64,000 nucleotides of DNA, from positions 2,604,001 through 2,668,000 of the forward strand of contig NZ_CP109796.1 in NCBI RefSeq assembly GCF_038725785.1, read 5' to 3'. Positions 44,828 to 55,376 of the stretch are shown here, one piece after another (position 1 is the first letter of the stretch; each line of letters opens with the position of its first letter). Position numbers and translations under genes: made by a program. The DNA comes from Termitidicoccus mucosus. GTDB lineage: Bacteria > Verrucomicrobiota > Verrucomicrobiia > Opitutales > Opitutaceae. The notes below the pieces were generated by a model that was not told the DNA's origin, did not search any database, and saw nothing but the letters and a program-made list of their open reading frames with translations.

Positions 44828-45508
44828 ATGCCTAACACGCTTTTACTCTGGGATATCGACGGGACGTTGATCGATTCGTCCGGCGCTGGAAAACGCGCCC
44901 TATGCGACGCCCTGCGCATCGTGCTCGGCATCGAGGACACGCTGGAATGGCTCGACTTCCACGGACGCACGGACGTGTGGATAACCCGGCAAATCCTGCG
45001 CCATCATGGGCTCCCGGAAACCTCCGCCGACATCGGCGGCGTGCTGAACGCCTACCTCGAAAGACTGGACGCGGCGATGGTCTCGGAAGATACCCGCGTG
45101 CTGCCCGGCGCCCGTGAAATCGTTGAAACCGTCGCGGCGCAGCCCAAAATCGCGCAGGGCCTGCTCACCGGCAACCTCCGGCGCGGCGCGGAAGGAAAAC
45201 TCGCCCCTGTGGGGCTGTGGGGATTTTTCCCGTTCGGCGCGTTTGCCGATGACAGCGAATTCCGCAACGACCTCGGCCCGCACGCGGTGCGGCGCGCGTC
45301 GGAGCATCACGGCGTGCCGTTTGCGCCGGAGCGGGTGTTCATCATCGGCGACACGCCATACGACATAGAATGCGGCAAGGCCATCGGCGCGCAGACCATC
45401 GCCGTGGCGACCGGCCGCCATTCGCTGGAGGAACTGCGCGAGCACCGGCCCGGGGCGGTGTTTGCGAGCCTCGCCGATGCGCCGGCATTCTTCGCGGCGA
45501 TCGGCTGA
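44828..45508 (+). CDS. HAD-superfamily hydrolase, phosphoglycolate-phosphatase-like
   Basis: The product is a 226-residue HAD protein with motif I LLWDIDGTLID (5-15), a cap domain, motif II LLTGN (about 112), the lysine region (LAPVGLWGFF) and motif III/IV IIGDTPYDIECGKAIGA. The architecture matches Gph/YcsE-type phosphatases. The substrate is unproven. It sits between two paralogous lipoprotein genes but points the other way from both. Confidence 0.86.
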   Translation: MPNTLLLWDIDGTLIDSSGAGKRALCDALRIVLGIEDTLEWLDFHGRTDVWITRQILRHHGLPETSADIGGVLNAYLERLDAAMVSEDTRVLPGAREIVETVAAQPKIAQGLLTGNLRRGAEGKLAPVGLWGFFPFGAFADDSEFRNDLGPHAVRRASEHHGVPFAPERVFIIGDTPYDIECGKAIGAQTIAVATGRHSLEELREHRPGAVFASLADAPAFFAAIG

Positions 45509-45585
45509 CTGGCCGGTCAGGGCCGCTTCACGGGGATTTCGCGAGCGGCTGGCCTTGCTGCCCGAATTGGCGGAAGAGAAGGCAG

Positions 45586-46023
45586 CTACTTCGCGCGCGA
45601 CTCGATCGCGGACACTTTGCCGCCTTCAAAGACCACGCGCACCTTGTCGTCGCTCTGGTCGCCACCCGTGGTCACGCCCACGCCGGTGCCGACCGCGGTT
45701 GAACCGCCGCCGCCTCCCACGCCCACGCCGAAGCTGAATGCCGGCGCCTTGCTGCGATACGCCCACACCTCCACCGCGCCATTGGCCGTCGTGCGGTTAT
45801 AGACCCGGTCGGGCTTGCCCAGCGCCATCGTCACCATCTCGGGCGTGTAGCCGATGCCGACCTTGCCCGCACGGATGTTGGCCTGCTCCTCGGCGGGCAG
45901 CGCATCAAAGGCGGTCTGGTTTTTCTTGATGCGTCCGTCGCGCGTCGAGCATCCGGTGGAAAGCAACGCCATCATGCCCATGGCGAGCGATATTATGCAA
46001 ATTGAGCAAATTCGGGCTTTCAT
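45586..46023 (-). CDS. BamE/OmlA-like small lipoprotein, second copy
   Basis: The product is 145 residues from ATG at 46023. The lipoprotein signal ends in LLSTGC (Cys25). The mature part, RIKKNQTAFDALPAEEQ, then GKVGIGYTPEMVTMALGKPD, then EVWAYRS, aligns with the protein at 44284-44736 (RIKKNPTVFASFTPAEQ, GFTPPMV, ALGNPDRV, EIWHYRS). The variable insert here is a Gly/Thr/Val-rich stretch instead of Gly/Trp/Tyr. The two are clear paralogues. It is divergent from rpiB with 87 bases between starts. Confidence 0.8.
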   Translation of the reverse strand: MKARICSICIISLAMGMMALLSTGCSTRDGRIKKNQTAFDALPAEEQANIRAGKVGIGYTPEMVTMALGKPDRVYNRTTANGAVEVWAYRSKAPAFSFGVGVGGGGGSTAVGTGVGVTTGGDQSDDKVRVVFEGGKVSAIESRAK

Positions 46024-46110
46024 ATGATCGGGTTTATGGGTTTTAAGATTGGCGATACACATCAGCAACTCACACAGAGACAGATTATTTGCAACAAGGT
46101 TCATATTCCG

Positions 46111-46551
46111 ATGAAAACGTTCAAAATCGCCATTGGCTCGGACCACGCCGGTTTCAAATACAAGGAAGCCATCAAATCCATGTTGCTCGCCGAGGGACAC
46201 ACGGTGCGCGATTTTGGGACCTATTCGGAAGAATCCTGTGATTACCCCGATTTCATCCGTCCCGTAGCCGAGGCGGTCGCCAGCGGCGAATACGAGCGGG
46301 GCGTCATCCTCGGGGGATCGGGCAACGGCGAGGCCATCGTCGCCAACCGCGTGAAGGGCATTCGCTGCGGTCTTTGCTGGAACGAGTCCGTCGCCATTTG
46401 GAACCGCTCGCACAACGACGGCAACATCATCTCCATCGGCCAGCGCACCATCAGCGAGGAGGAGGCATTGCGCCTCGTGAGGATCTGGCTCGCCACCGAG
46501 TTTGAGGGCGGCCGCCATATCGCCCGCATCAGGAAGATCGACGGCGAATAA
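46111..46551 (+). CDS. rpiB: ribose-5-phosphate isomerase B
   Basis: The product is 146 residues from ATG at 46111 (MKTFKIAIGSDHAGFKYKEA). It has the RpiB/LacAB fold signatures GSDHAGF, DYPDFIRPVAEAV, GVILGGSGNGEAIVANRVKGIRC and RSHNDGNIISIGQR. The serine in GGSGNG replaces the usual catalytic-base-region cysteine variant (GCGTG), as in some RpiB subgroups. It interconverts ribose-5-P and ribulose-5-P in the pentose phosphate pathway. An upstream extension of the frame lacks homology. Confidence 0.93.
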   Translation: MKTFKIAIGSDHAGFKYKEAIKSMLLAEGHTVRDFGTYSEESCDYPDFIRPVAEAVASGEYERGVILGGSGNGEAIVANRVKGIRCGLCWNESVAIWNRSHNDGNIISIGQRTISEEEALRLVRIWLATEFEGGRHIARIRKIDGE

Positions 46552-46606
46552 GCCGGAAACCGCCCGGCCCGCGGCGAGGAAAATGTTTTGCCCACCGGCG
46601 TCTCGC

Positions 46607-47026
46607 TCAATCAAACGCCTTCGGGAAAAATTTCTCCACGACGGTGTTCGTGAGCGGGATGGGCTTTAGCTGCCCGTTGGCCGCGGCGATCAGGCCAAGT
46701 ATCCACAAGACAAAAAGCCCCAGTCCCAGCAATGGCGTAAGCAATGCAAACACCAGGCCGACGACGGGAATCGCCGACAGGATCATGAACGGAATCATGC
46801 AAACGATGCCGGTGACAAAAATCCCGAGAACCTGCCGCAAATGGAACGCGCCGAGGCGGGTCTTTTTGCTGCCATGCAGGATGATGGCGATGATGAAACC
46901 GATGAGGGTCAGGTAGGCGACGATGGCCACCGTCTTGTCCTCCGCGGACGCCTCGACGGGCGCGGGCGGCGGTGGCGGCGGGGACGACGGCGGGGAGGAG
47001 AGCGGGATGTTGTTTGACGCGTCCAT
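46607..47026 (-). CDS. DUF4870-type small membrane protein
   Basis: The product is 139 residues from ATG at 47026. A Ser/Pro-rich cytoplasmic N-terminus leads to the DUF4870 pattern: KTVAIVAYLTLIGFIIAIIL, a short basic loop (HGSKKTRLGAFHLRQVLGIF), and two further helix pairs ending NGQLKPIPL. Proteins of this family are small polytopic membrane proteins without known function. The gene is convergent with rpiB, whose stop is 55 bases away. Confidence 0.8.
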   Translation of the reverse strand: MDASNNIPLSSPPSSPPPPPPAPVEASAEDKTVAIVAYLTLIGFIIAIILHGSKKTRLGAFHLRQVLGIFVTGIVCMIPFMILSAIPVVGLVFALLTPLLGLGLFVLWILGLIAAANGQLKPIPLTNTVVEKFFPKAFD

Positions 47027-47133
47027 GTCTAATAGAGGGAAGAGTTGCGTGTGCAAAACCGCCGCGGCGCGGCATGGTTCTGCCTAATTAACACGCAATC
47101 CCACCCGATACAAGGGCGCCGGCCGCATTTTGC

Positions 47134-47682
47134 TCAGTCCCGGTCGTCGAGGCGTTTCAAAAACATCTTTGCCGCCTCGCGAAAGCCGTGGCGCCTGAAA
47201 AAATCGTGGGCCGACTCGTTGCGAATGCCGGACTCGAGGACCACGTTTTCCATCCCGGCATCCCGCATCGCATCGGTCGCCGCGGACATCAAACGGTGGC
47301 CGATACCCTCGCCGCGATGGTGCGTGTTCACGACGATGTCCTCGACGATGCCGTAGCGATGCTTCAAGTCGTAGAACAGCACGGCGACCCCGAGGATCGC
47401 CCGCCCGCGCGTGGCGACGAGCACTCCGCCCTCGCCGCGTTTTTGCCGGCGGATCGCGTGGCGGATGTCGTCGGCCAGCATCGAGCGCCGGAAGTGCGCC
47501 CAGCGGCGCGTGTGCTCGGCGCGGTGTTCGATCACCTCGGAATGGGTGATGTAGTTGGTGTTGGTGTTGGCTTGAATTACCCTGACCAGCGCCCGGAGGC
47601 GGCGCGCATTGGCAAGGAAGCCGATTTCGACCGTGTTTTTCTTGCGCGGCAGCGCAATGGTGGGGGAGGTGCTTGTTCTCAT
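47134..47682 (-). CDS. GNAT-family N-acetyltransferase
   Basis: The product is 182 residues from ATG at 47682. The acetyl-CoA-binding region is clear: GIVEDIVVNTHHRGEGIGHRL carries the R/Q-x-x-G-x-G/A motif, followed by NVVLESGIRNESAHDFFRRHGF. The substrate is unknown. A long N-terminal helical part (NYITHSEVIEHRAEHTRRW) precedes the core. The 192-base gap upstream to the tRNA-Ser shows nothing I can assign. Confidence 0.85.
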   Translation of the reverse strand: MRTSTSPTIALPRKKNTVEIGFLANARRLRALVRVIQANTNTNYITHSEVIEHRAEHTRRWAHFRRSMLADDIRHAIRRQKRGEGGVLVATRGRAILGVAVLFYDLKHRYGIVEDIVVNTHHRGEGIGHRLMSAATDAMRDAGMENVVLESGIRNESAHDFFRRHGFREAAKMFLKRLDDRD

Positions 47683-47874
47683 GCAAGCGTCACGGCGATG
47701 CAATCGGACGGCGCATCGGCGGACGAGAAACGGTGAAGGAAATTTTCCATCGGAAAGCGCGGAAAACTAGCCTCACCTCAAAATCGCGCCAAGCAGATAT
47801 CTGGATTATTTTTTTGGAATCCCCATCCGCATTTTGCGCCCGTCGGTAATTCGTTTCCGGACAAAAAAATAACC

Positions 47875-47966
47875 TGGCGGAGAGAGGGGGATTCGAACCC
47901 CCGGTAGGCTGTTACACCTACAACGCTTTAGCAAAGCGCCGCTTTCGACCGCTCAGCCATCTCTCC
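47875..47966 (-). tRNA. tRNA-Ser (GCU anticodon)
   Basis: The 92-nt class II tRNA has an encoded CCA. The acceptor is GGAGAGA with TCTCTCC, the D-arm contains TGGCTGAGCGGTCGAAAGC, and the anticodon loop is TTGCTAA (anticodon GCU). A long variable arm (GTAGG with CCTAC) is diagnostic for serine, and GGTTCGAATCC is the T-arm. It lies downstream of the tpiA terminator on the same strand. Confidence 0.97.
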
Positions 47967-48047
47967 GAATCAGGTCCGCAAACGAAAGCCGCCCGGCACG
48001 CGGAGGGCAAGGACTTTTCTGCCGATTTCTCCGGTGTCTCCATTCAC

Positions 48048-48086
48048 AAAAAAAACGCCGGAGGACCTGTTCGGTTTCTCCGGCGT
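48048..48086 (-). terminator. Rho-independent terminator after tpiA
   Basis: On the minus strand a 9-bp stem (ACGCCGGAG with CTCCGGCGT, loop 14 bases) is followed by eight T residues. It lies 38 bases past the tpiA stop and probably ends the gap-pgk-tpiA unit. Confidence 0.88.
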
Positions 48087-48123
48087 CCCAATCGTTCGGA
48101 CAATGTCTTCCGCGGGGGAGTCC

Positions 48124-48891
48124 TTATTTGACCGCGGCCGCGGCGCTGACGAGTTCCACGAAGCTGCGGGCCTCAAGGGCCGCGCCGCCGATGAGCCCGC
48201 CGTCGATGTCCTTTTGCGTCAACAGTTGGGGCGCATTGGAAGGTTTCATCGAGCCGCCGTAGAGAATGCGGATCTTTTGCGCGACGGTCTCGCCGTACAA
48301 TTTCGTGAGGAGCTGGCGGATGAATGCGTGCACTTCCTGCGCCTGCTCGGTCGTGGCGACTTTGCCGGTACCGATGGCCCAGACGGGCTCGTAGGCGACG
48401 ACGACGTTGTTCACCTGTTCGGCGGTCACGCCGGCCAGCGCGCCTTCGGTCTGCGTCTGCACGACTTTCAGGGTCGAGCCGGCCTCGCGCTCGGCGAGGG
48501 TTTCACCCACGCAGAGGATGGGGCGAAGCTGGTTGGTGAGCGCGGCGAGGACCTTTTTGTTGATGAACGCGTCGGTCTCGCCGAAGTAGGCGCGGCGTTC
48601 GCTGTGGCCGAGGATGACATGCGTCGCGAAGAGCGAGCGAATCATGGGCGCGGAGATTTCGCCGGTGTAGGCGCCGCCGGCCTCGGGGTGCATGTTCTGC
48701 GCGCCGAGCTTGATGGTGGTGCCTTCAATGGCCTTGCCCACGGTTTCGAGCGCGGTGAAGGGCGGGCACACGACGATATCGACGTCGGTGACGCGGCCGA
48801 GTTCAGCGGCGATTTCCTGCGCGAGGGTGGCGGCCTCGGGCACGGTTTTGTTCATTTTCCAATTTCCGGCGATGAGTTTTTTGCGGAGCAT
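48124..48891 (-). CDS. tpiA: triosephosphate isomerase
   Basis: This 255-residue TIM-barrel enzyme interconverts DHAP and glyceraldehyde-3-P. GNWKMNK (9-15, catalytic lysine), LGHSERR (catalytic histidine) and VVAYEPVWAIGTGKVAT (catalytic glutamate) are present, with YGGSMKPSNA closing the phosphate site. It is the third gene of gap-pgk-tpiA, 90 bases after pgk. Confidence 0.97.
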   Translation of the reverse strand: MLRKKLIAGNWKMNKTVPEAATLAQEIAAELGRVTDVDIVVCPPFTALETVGKAIEGTTIKLGAQNMHPEAGGAYTGEISAPMIRSLFATHVILGHSERRAYFGETDAFINKKVLAALTNQLRPILCVGETLAEREAGSTLKVVQTQTEGALAGVTAEQVNNVVVAYEPVWAIGTGKVATTEQAQEVHAFIRQLLTKLYGETVAQKIRILYGGSMKPSNAPQLLTQKDIDGGLIGGAALEARSFVELVSAAAAVK

Positions 48892-48902
48892 GATGAAGTA
48901 GG

Positions 48903-48976
48903 AGTTTAAGTTTTAGGTTTAAGTTGGCGCGAAGCGCCGCTGCCTTCTCTTGTCACTTGATACTTGTGACTTTTAG
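48903..48976. repeat. heptamer arrays between pgk and tpiA
   Basis: AGTTTAA, GTTTTAG, GTTTAAG lie at about 48903-48924. GTCACTT, GATACTT, GTGACTT lie at 48953-48973. Both have period 7 and flank a GGCGCGAAGCGCC palindrome. This is the usual design of the family, with different words in the two arrays. Confidence 0.75.
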
Positions 48977-48981
48977 CAGCG

Positions 48982-50256
<1,275 letters not shown>

Positions 50257-50267
50257 AACCTGATGAA

Positions 50268-50424
50268 GAATTAAAAATGGAGAATGAAGAATGAAAGGGC
50301 GCAGTCGGAAGTGGAGCGCAGCCAGAATGGCACAGGGACGGGATGCGAAAAAGGCAGAATGAGAAGTAGAACACCGCCGGGGAGGTCTGGCATTCTACAT
50401 TCTGCATTCTGCCTTCTGCATTAG
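50268..50424. repeat. heptamer arrays in the gap-pgk spacer
   Basis: GAAGAAT, TAAAAAT, GGAGAAT, GAAGAAT start at 50268. AGGCAGAATGAGAAGTAGAAC sits at about 50350-50370, split here as AGGCAGA, ATGAGAA, GTAGAAC. CATTCTA, CATTCTG, CATTCTG, CCTTCTG, CATT lie at 50391-50422 and are inverted to the former. The whole 180-base gap between two highly expressed glycolytic genes is this element. Confidence 0.88.
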
Positions 50425-50436
50425 AACAAAACGCGC

Positions 50437-51588
<1,152 letters not shown>

Positions 51589-51681
51589 TTACCGTGAGAA
51601 AACCGGGCTTGGGGAGGATTTTGGCAAAATCTGCGCGACGAGGGCATTCGCATTTTCTCGCAATAATGTTGCACCAATGTC

Positions 51682-52965
51682 TCACCGCACGATCGACAGG
51701 CCGGCGCGAATCGTCTCGGAGCGCTCGTTGTAGTGCAGCAGGCTTTCGCCATAGCCGTTCCAATACTGCACGAGGAGGTAAGCGGCGAAATTGTTAAAAA
51801 ACACATCGAGCGGATAGGTCACATCCACCTGCACTGCTCCTTTCCTGAATCCCTGCCCGGCGCGGGCCAGCACGGAAATACCGAGGCTGTCATTCTTGCC
51901 AAACACCGCGCGCAACTCGCCGAAACCGCGGTAGTCGTCGAGGTCTCCGTTGTCGCCCATGTCGCTGATATAGGCCCAAACCTTCGGGGCCACGATGAGG
52001 TTCCAGCCGTCGAGATTCCCGAGGGCAAACGCCGCCCGGGCCGACACGGTGTTGAGGCTGCGGGAGTTGTCGCCGTCGCGGCCGTTTGACTCGTGCCCGA
52101 TGCCCGCCTGCCAGCCGAGCCAGGTGAAAAAGCCGTTCGATTTCCGCGCGGGCGCGAACGACGCAAAGAAAAACTCCGGCATGTAGCTCGTATCGTAAAA
52201 CGGCGACGAGTCCCCATCGATATCCCAGAGCGAGCGCTGCGTGTAGGCGAAACGCAGGCCCTTGAGAAACGGATACTCCCTGGCCAGCCAGCCGTCGTTG
52301 GTCAGCATCTGGTATTGGAAACTGAACTGAAATTTCGCCGCGGGCGCATCAGGGCCGTAGATGAAATATACCGAATCGTAGGTGGAAAAATTGTCCAGGA
52401 ATGAGCGCTTCAATTTCGCCGTGACCGACCGCGGCACGAGATTGCTGAGCGGCGCGGCGGGCGCAAAAGGCGCGACCTCCTGCGCGGTCGCGTCGGCGGC
52501 GGGGACCGCGTCCGGCCCGGACGCCCGTTTTGTTTTTTCCCGCCCGGACGCGAGCTTCGCGGCGGCGGCCACCTCCGCCTCGCGCACATCGAGCACAGCA
52601 TGCATGACGGCGGGCTGCCGGATCGTCAGCACGAGCCGGCCGCGCGCGCCGGCGGGAACGGCAAACACGTAGGTGAGCGACTCATACCCGCGCGCCGGCA
52701 CGTCGCCGGCCGACGCCTGGTTCTCGATCAACCGCAGCGTCACCGGCCACGGTCCGCCGCGCGCGCCGTCAAGCTCCCCCTGCAGCACCGGCGGCTCGTC
52801 ATGCGGCAAGGCACGATCGGTGGTGTTGAGCGCCACCAGGTTCAAGGTCGCCTCCTGTCCGGCCGGCAGGGGTTCGGTCGGCGCCAGCAAACCGAGCACG
52901 ATCTCCTGTCCCGAACTGCAAACGGCGCAGGCCAGCAGCAAAAATCCGGCGGTTATTCTTTTCAT
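51682..52965 (-). CDS. pldA: outer-membrane phospholipase A (OMPLA)-like protein
   Basis: The product is 427 residues from ATG at 52965, with signal peptide MKRITAGFLLLACAVCSS. The N-terminal 200 residues form an extra beta-sandwich-like domain (PTEPLPAGQEATLNLVAL) not present in E. coli PldA, joined by a Pro/Ala/Lys linker. The C-terminal barrel has the OMPLA signatures YTQRSLWDIDGDSSPFYDT and the catalytic HESNGRDGDNSRSLN: His, then Ser two residues on, then Asn twelve residues after Ser, exactly the OMPLA spacing. It should hydrolyse phospholipids that stray into the outer leaflet. Confidence 0.9.
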   Translation of the reverse strand: MKRITAGFLLLACAVCSSGQEIVLGLLAPTEPLPAGQEATLNLVALNTTDRALPHDEPPVLQGELDGARGGPWPVTLRLIENQASAGDVPARGYESLTYVFAVPAGARGRLVLTIRQPAVMHAVLDVREAEVAAAAKLASGREKTKRASGPDAVPAADATAQEVAPFAPAAPLSNLVPRSVTAKLKRSFLDNFSTYDSVYFIYGPDAPAAKFQFSFQYQMLTNDGWLAREYPFLKGLRFAYTQRSLWDIDGDSSPFYDTSYMPEFFFASFAPARKSNGFFTWLGWQAGIGHESNGRDGDNSRSLNTVSARAAFALGNLDGWNLIVAPKVWAYISDMGDNGDLDDYRGFGELRAVFGKNDSLGISVLARAGQGFRKGAVQVDVTYPLDVFFNNFAAYLLVQYWNGYGESLLHYNERSETIRAGLSIVR

Positions 52966-53117
52966 GGCGCACAAGAAAGGTGCCGCGCCCGCGCATCGCA
53001 AGCGCAAGCGCATGATTCATCCGAATGCCCCGCGCGCGCCGCGGACGAAAGAACCGCGATGCGTGTTTTCATTCGTCTTGCATCCGGGTCAAAATTTTGT
53101 AGCATAGGCTTCAATTC

Positions 53118-54533
53118 ATGGAAAACGTGGACACCGACGCACGCGAAAACGAGCCGCAACCATCCGGAGGGAACACCCGTCCCGGTCACAGTCAGCGGGG
53201 CGAAACCGGCTGGCGGCTGGCGCGGGCGGAGCGAAGCCTGCCCGAGGCGCACGCCACCATCGCCGTGCCAAGGCACCTCGGGTTCTGGCGCAAGCTGCTC
53301 GCGTTCTCCGGGCCGGGCTACCTGGTCGCCGTCGGCTACATGGACCCGGGCAACTGGGCGACGGACATCGCGGGCGGCTCGCAATTCGGCTACACGCTGT
53401 TGAGCGTCATCGCGATTTCGAGCATCATGGCCATCCTGCTCCAGTCGCTCTGCGCGCGGCTCGGCATCGCCACCGGGCGCGATCTCGCGCAGGCGTGCCG
53501 CGACCATTATTCGAAGCCGGTTTCATTTGTGCTGTGGATCTTGTGCGAGGTGGCGATCTGCGCCTGCGACCTCGCCGAGGTCATCGGCACGGCCATCGCG
53601 CTGAATCTGCTGTTCGGCATCCCGCTGGTATGGGGCGTGTGCCTGACCGCGCTCGATGTCGTGCTCGTGCTCTGGCTCGCGCACAAGGGATTCCGGCTGC
53701 TCGAGATCATCGTCATCTCGCTGATGGCGGTCATCGCGGGCTGCTTCGGGCTGGAGCTGCTCTTCTCGCAACCCGCCGTGGCCGAGGTGTTCGGCGGGCT
53801 GGCGCCCTCCCCCGAGATCGTGACCAATCCGGCGATGCTTTACGTCGCCATCGGCATCATCGGCGCGACCGTGATGCCGCACAACCTCTACCTGCACTCC
53901 TCCATCGTGCAGACGCGCAAATACGAGCAAACCCCCGAGGGCAAACGCGAGGCGGTGAAGTTTGCCGTGGCCGATTCCAGCATCGCGCTGTTCTTCGCGT
54001 TTTTCATCAACGCGTCCATCCTCATCGTGTCGGCCGCGACCTTCCATGCGCAGGGCCGCACCGACGTCGCGGAAATCCAGGACGCCTACCTGATGCTCTC
54101 GCCCATGCTCGGCGTCGGCGCGGCGAGCACGCTTTTCGCGCTGGCGCTGCTCGCATCGGGGCAAAACTCCACGCTCACCGGCACGCTCGCCGGGCAAATC
54201 GTGATGGAGGGCTTTTTGAACATCCGCATGCGCCCGTGGCTGCGCCGCCTCATCACGCGGCTCATCGCCATCGTGCCGGCGGTGATCTGCGCGGCCATCT
54301 ACGGGGAAAGCGGCACGGCGCGCCTGCTGGTGTTCAGCCAGGTCGTGCTCAGCCTGCAACTCCCCTTCGCGGTCATCCCGCTGGTCATGTTCACCAGCGA
54401 AAAGGAAAAAATGGGCGCTCTCGTGACGCCGCCGTGGCTGCGCGTGCTCGCGTGGCTTGTCACGGCGATCATCGTGGTGTTGAATATCAAACTCCTGCTC
54501 GACTTCGCCGGCATCACCCACGGCGGAGCCTGA
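53118..54533 (+). CDS. mntH: Nramp-family divalent metal transporter
   Basis: The product is 471 residues with a hydrophilic N-terminus (about 50 residues) then eleven membrane segments. The metal-site motifs are intact: [15 protein letters not shown] (helix 1) and [19 protein letters not shown] (helix 6, with the methionine typical of Mn/Fe transporters). [19 protein letters not shown] is the conserved helix 10 stretch. Proton-coupled Mn or Fe uptake is expected. A UspA-like gene follows after 122 bases, a pairing seen in other genomes. Confidence 0.92.
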   Translation: MENVDTDARENEPQPSGGNTRPGHSQRGETGWRLARAERSLPEAHATIAVPRHLGFWRKLLAFSGPGYLVAVGYMDPGNWATDIAGGSQFGYTLLSVIAISSIMAILLQSLCARLGIATGRDLAQACRDHYSKPVSFVLWILCEVAICACDLAEVIGTAIALNLLFGIPLVWGVCLTALDVVLVLWLAHKGFRLLEIIVISLMAVIAGCFGLELLFSQPAVAEVFGGLAPSPEIVTNPAMLYVAIGIIGATVMPHNLYLHSSIVQTRKYEQTPEGKREAVKFAVADSSIALFFAFFINASILIVSAATFHAQGRTDVAEIQDAYLMLSPMLGVGAASTLFALALLASGQNSTLTGTLAGQIVMEGFLNIRMRPWLRRLITRLIAIVPAVICAAIYGESGTARLLVFSQVVLSLQLPFAVIPLVMFTSEKEKMGALVTPPWLRVLAWLVTAIIVVLNIKLLLDFAGITHGGA

Positions 54534-54577
54534 AACATGTGATTTGAACAAAAGGCATAAAACCAGACCGGGGCGCC

Positions 54578-54645
54578 CGGTTTGAAAATAAATTTTTCAA
54601 ACCGCCCCTGATTCTTAATTATTAATTTTAATTCTTATTTTTGCC
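54578..54645. repeat. hairpin plus heptamers between mntH and the stress-protein gene
   Basis: CGGTTTGAAAA (54578-54588) and TTTTCAAACCG (54594-54604) form a perfect 11-bp stem with a 5-base loop; this may serve as the mntH terminator. ATTCTTA, ATTATTA, ATTTTA, ATTCTTA follow (54611-54637), period 7 with one 6. Confidence 0.8.
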
Positions 54646-54655
54646 CCCACCCGTC

Positions 54656-55093
54656 ATGTACAAAAAAATCCTAGTCGCCCTCGAAAACACGAGCGCCGAT
54701 CACGCCCTGCTCGAACACGTCGGGGCGCTCGCCGTGCGCCTCGGTTCCGAACTGCTCCTCCTGCATGTCGCGGACGGCTGGGCCGCGCGCAACTTCGACC
54801 AGCTCAAACTCGCCGAGTCCGAGGAAATCAAGGCCGACCGCGCCTACCTCGCGGCGCGCGTCGCCGACGTGGCGCGGCAGGGCTTGCGCGCCGAGTCGAT
54901 GCTCGCGATGGGCAACCCGCCGCAGGAAATCCTGCGCGTGGCGGCGGAGCACGACTGCGACCTCATCGCGCTCGCCTCGCACGGACACAAGGCCCTGGCC
55001 GATGTCGTGCACGGCAGCACCATCGCCAAGGTCCGCCACAACACCATGCTCCCGCTCCTCGTCGTCCACGGGGGAAAACCCGCGCCGCTGTAA
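54656..55093 (+). CDS. universal stress protein (UspA family)
   Basis: The product is 145 residues from ATG at 54656 (MYKKILVALENTSADHALLE). It has the ATP-binding Usp signature: ASHGHKALADVVHGSTIAKV matches G-x2-G-x9-G-S. ATP binding is therefore likely. It follows the Nramp transporter gene and may modulate it; that link is inference from neighbourhood. A second family member lies at 62220-62660. Confidence 0.92.
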   Translation: MYKKILVALENTSADHALLEHVGALAVRLGSELLLLHVADGWAARNFDQLKLAESEEIKADRAYLAARVADVARQGLRAESMLAMGNPPQEILRVAAEHDCDLIALASHGHKALADVVHGSTIAKVRHNTMLPLLVVHGGKPAPL

Positions 55094-55142
55094 ACGCGCT
55101 TCCGCAACGCCGTTTCCGCGCATAGGGAATTTCAGCATGCGT

Positions 55143-55225
55143 GGGTTGAGTGGCACGGGCGTCTCGCCCGTGGGTTTGGTACTTTCCTGGCAAAACACGG
55201 GTGAGACGCCCGTGCTACCCAACCC
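55143..55225. repeat. 30-bp inverted repeat, GGCACGGGCGTCTCGCCCGTG type
   Basis: The arms 55143-55172 and 55196-55225 are inverted copies matching at 27 of 30 positions, with a 23-base spacer. It lies in the 283-base gap between convergent usp and trpC genes. Repeats of this wording spawn short spurious frames in many genomes of this phylum; I see no gene here. Confidence 0.9.
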
Positions 55226-55297
55226 GCGTTTCCGTTCGGCCCCTGTCCTATTGGAGAGACGGCCTCCAAAAGGATAAATCTCACTCGGAAATGGCAT

Positions 55298-55357
55298 CAC
55301 AAAAACACTGCGTCCACCGGCGCCGCTTCGCGAGCGGGAAATCCTCGTGTTTTTGTG
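55298..55357 (-). other. 11-bp hairpin 3' of trpC
   Basis: CACAAAAACAC (55298-55308) and GTGTTTTTGTG (55347-55357) are perfect inverted arms separated by 38 bases that themselves include GGCGCCGCTTCGCG. It lies 20 bases past the trpC stop and may help end that transcript. It has no T-run outside the stem. Confidence 0.45.
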
Positions 55358-55376
55358 CGACGCCAGGCCGGCGCGC

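Noticed and set aside
55134-55277. Short frames encoding peptides such as GTGVSPV and GRDARAT
   Set aside because: These are translations of the dispersed palindromic repeat, commonly mis-annotated as hypothetical proteins. There is no independent evidence of a gene.
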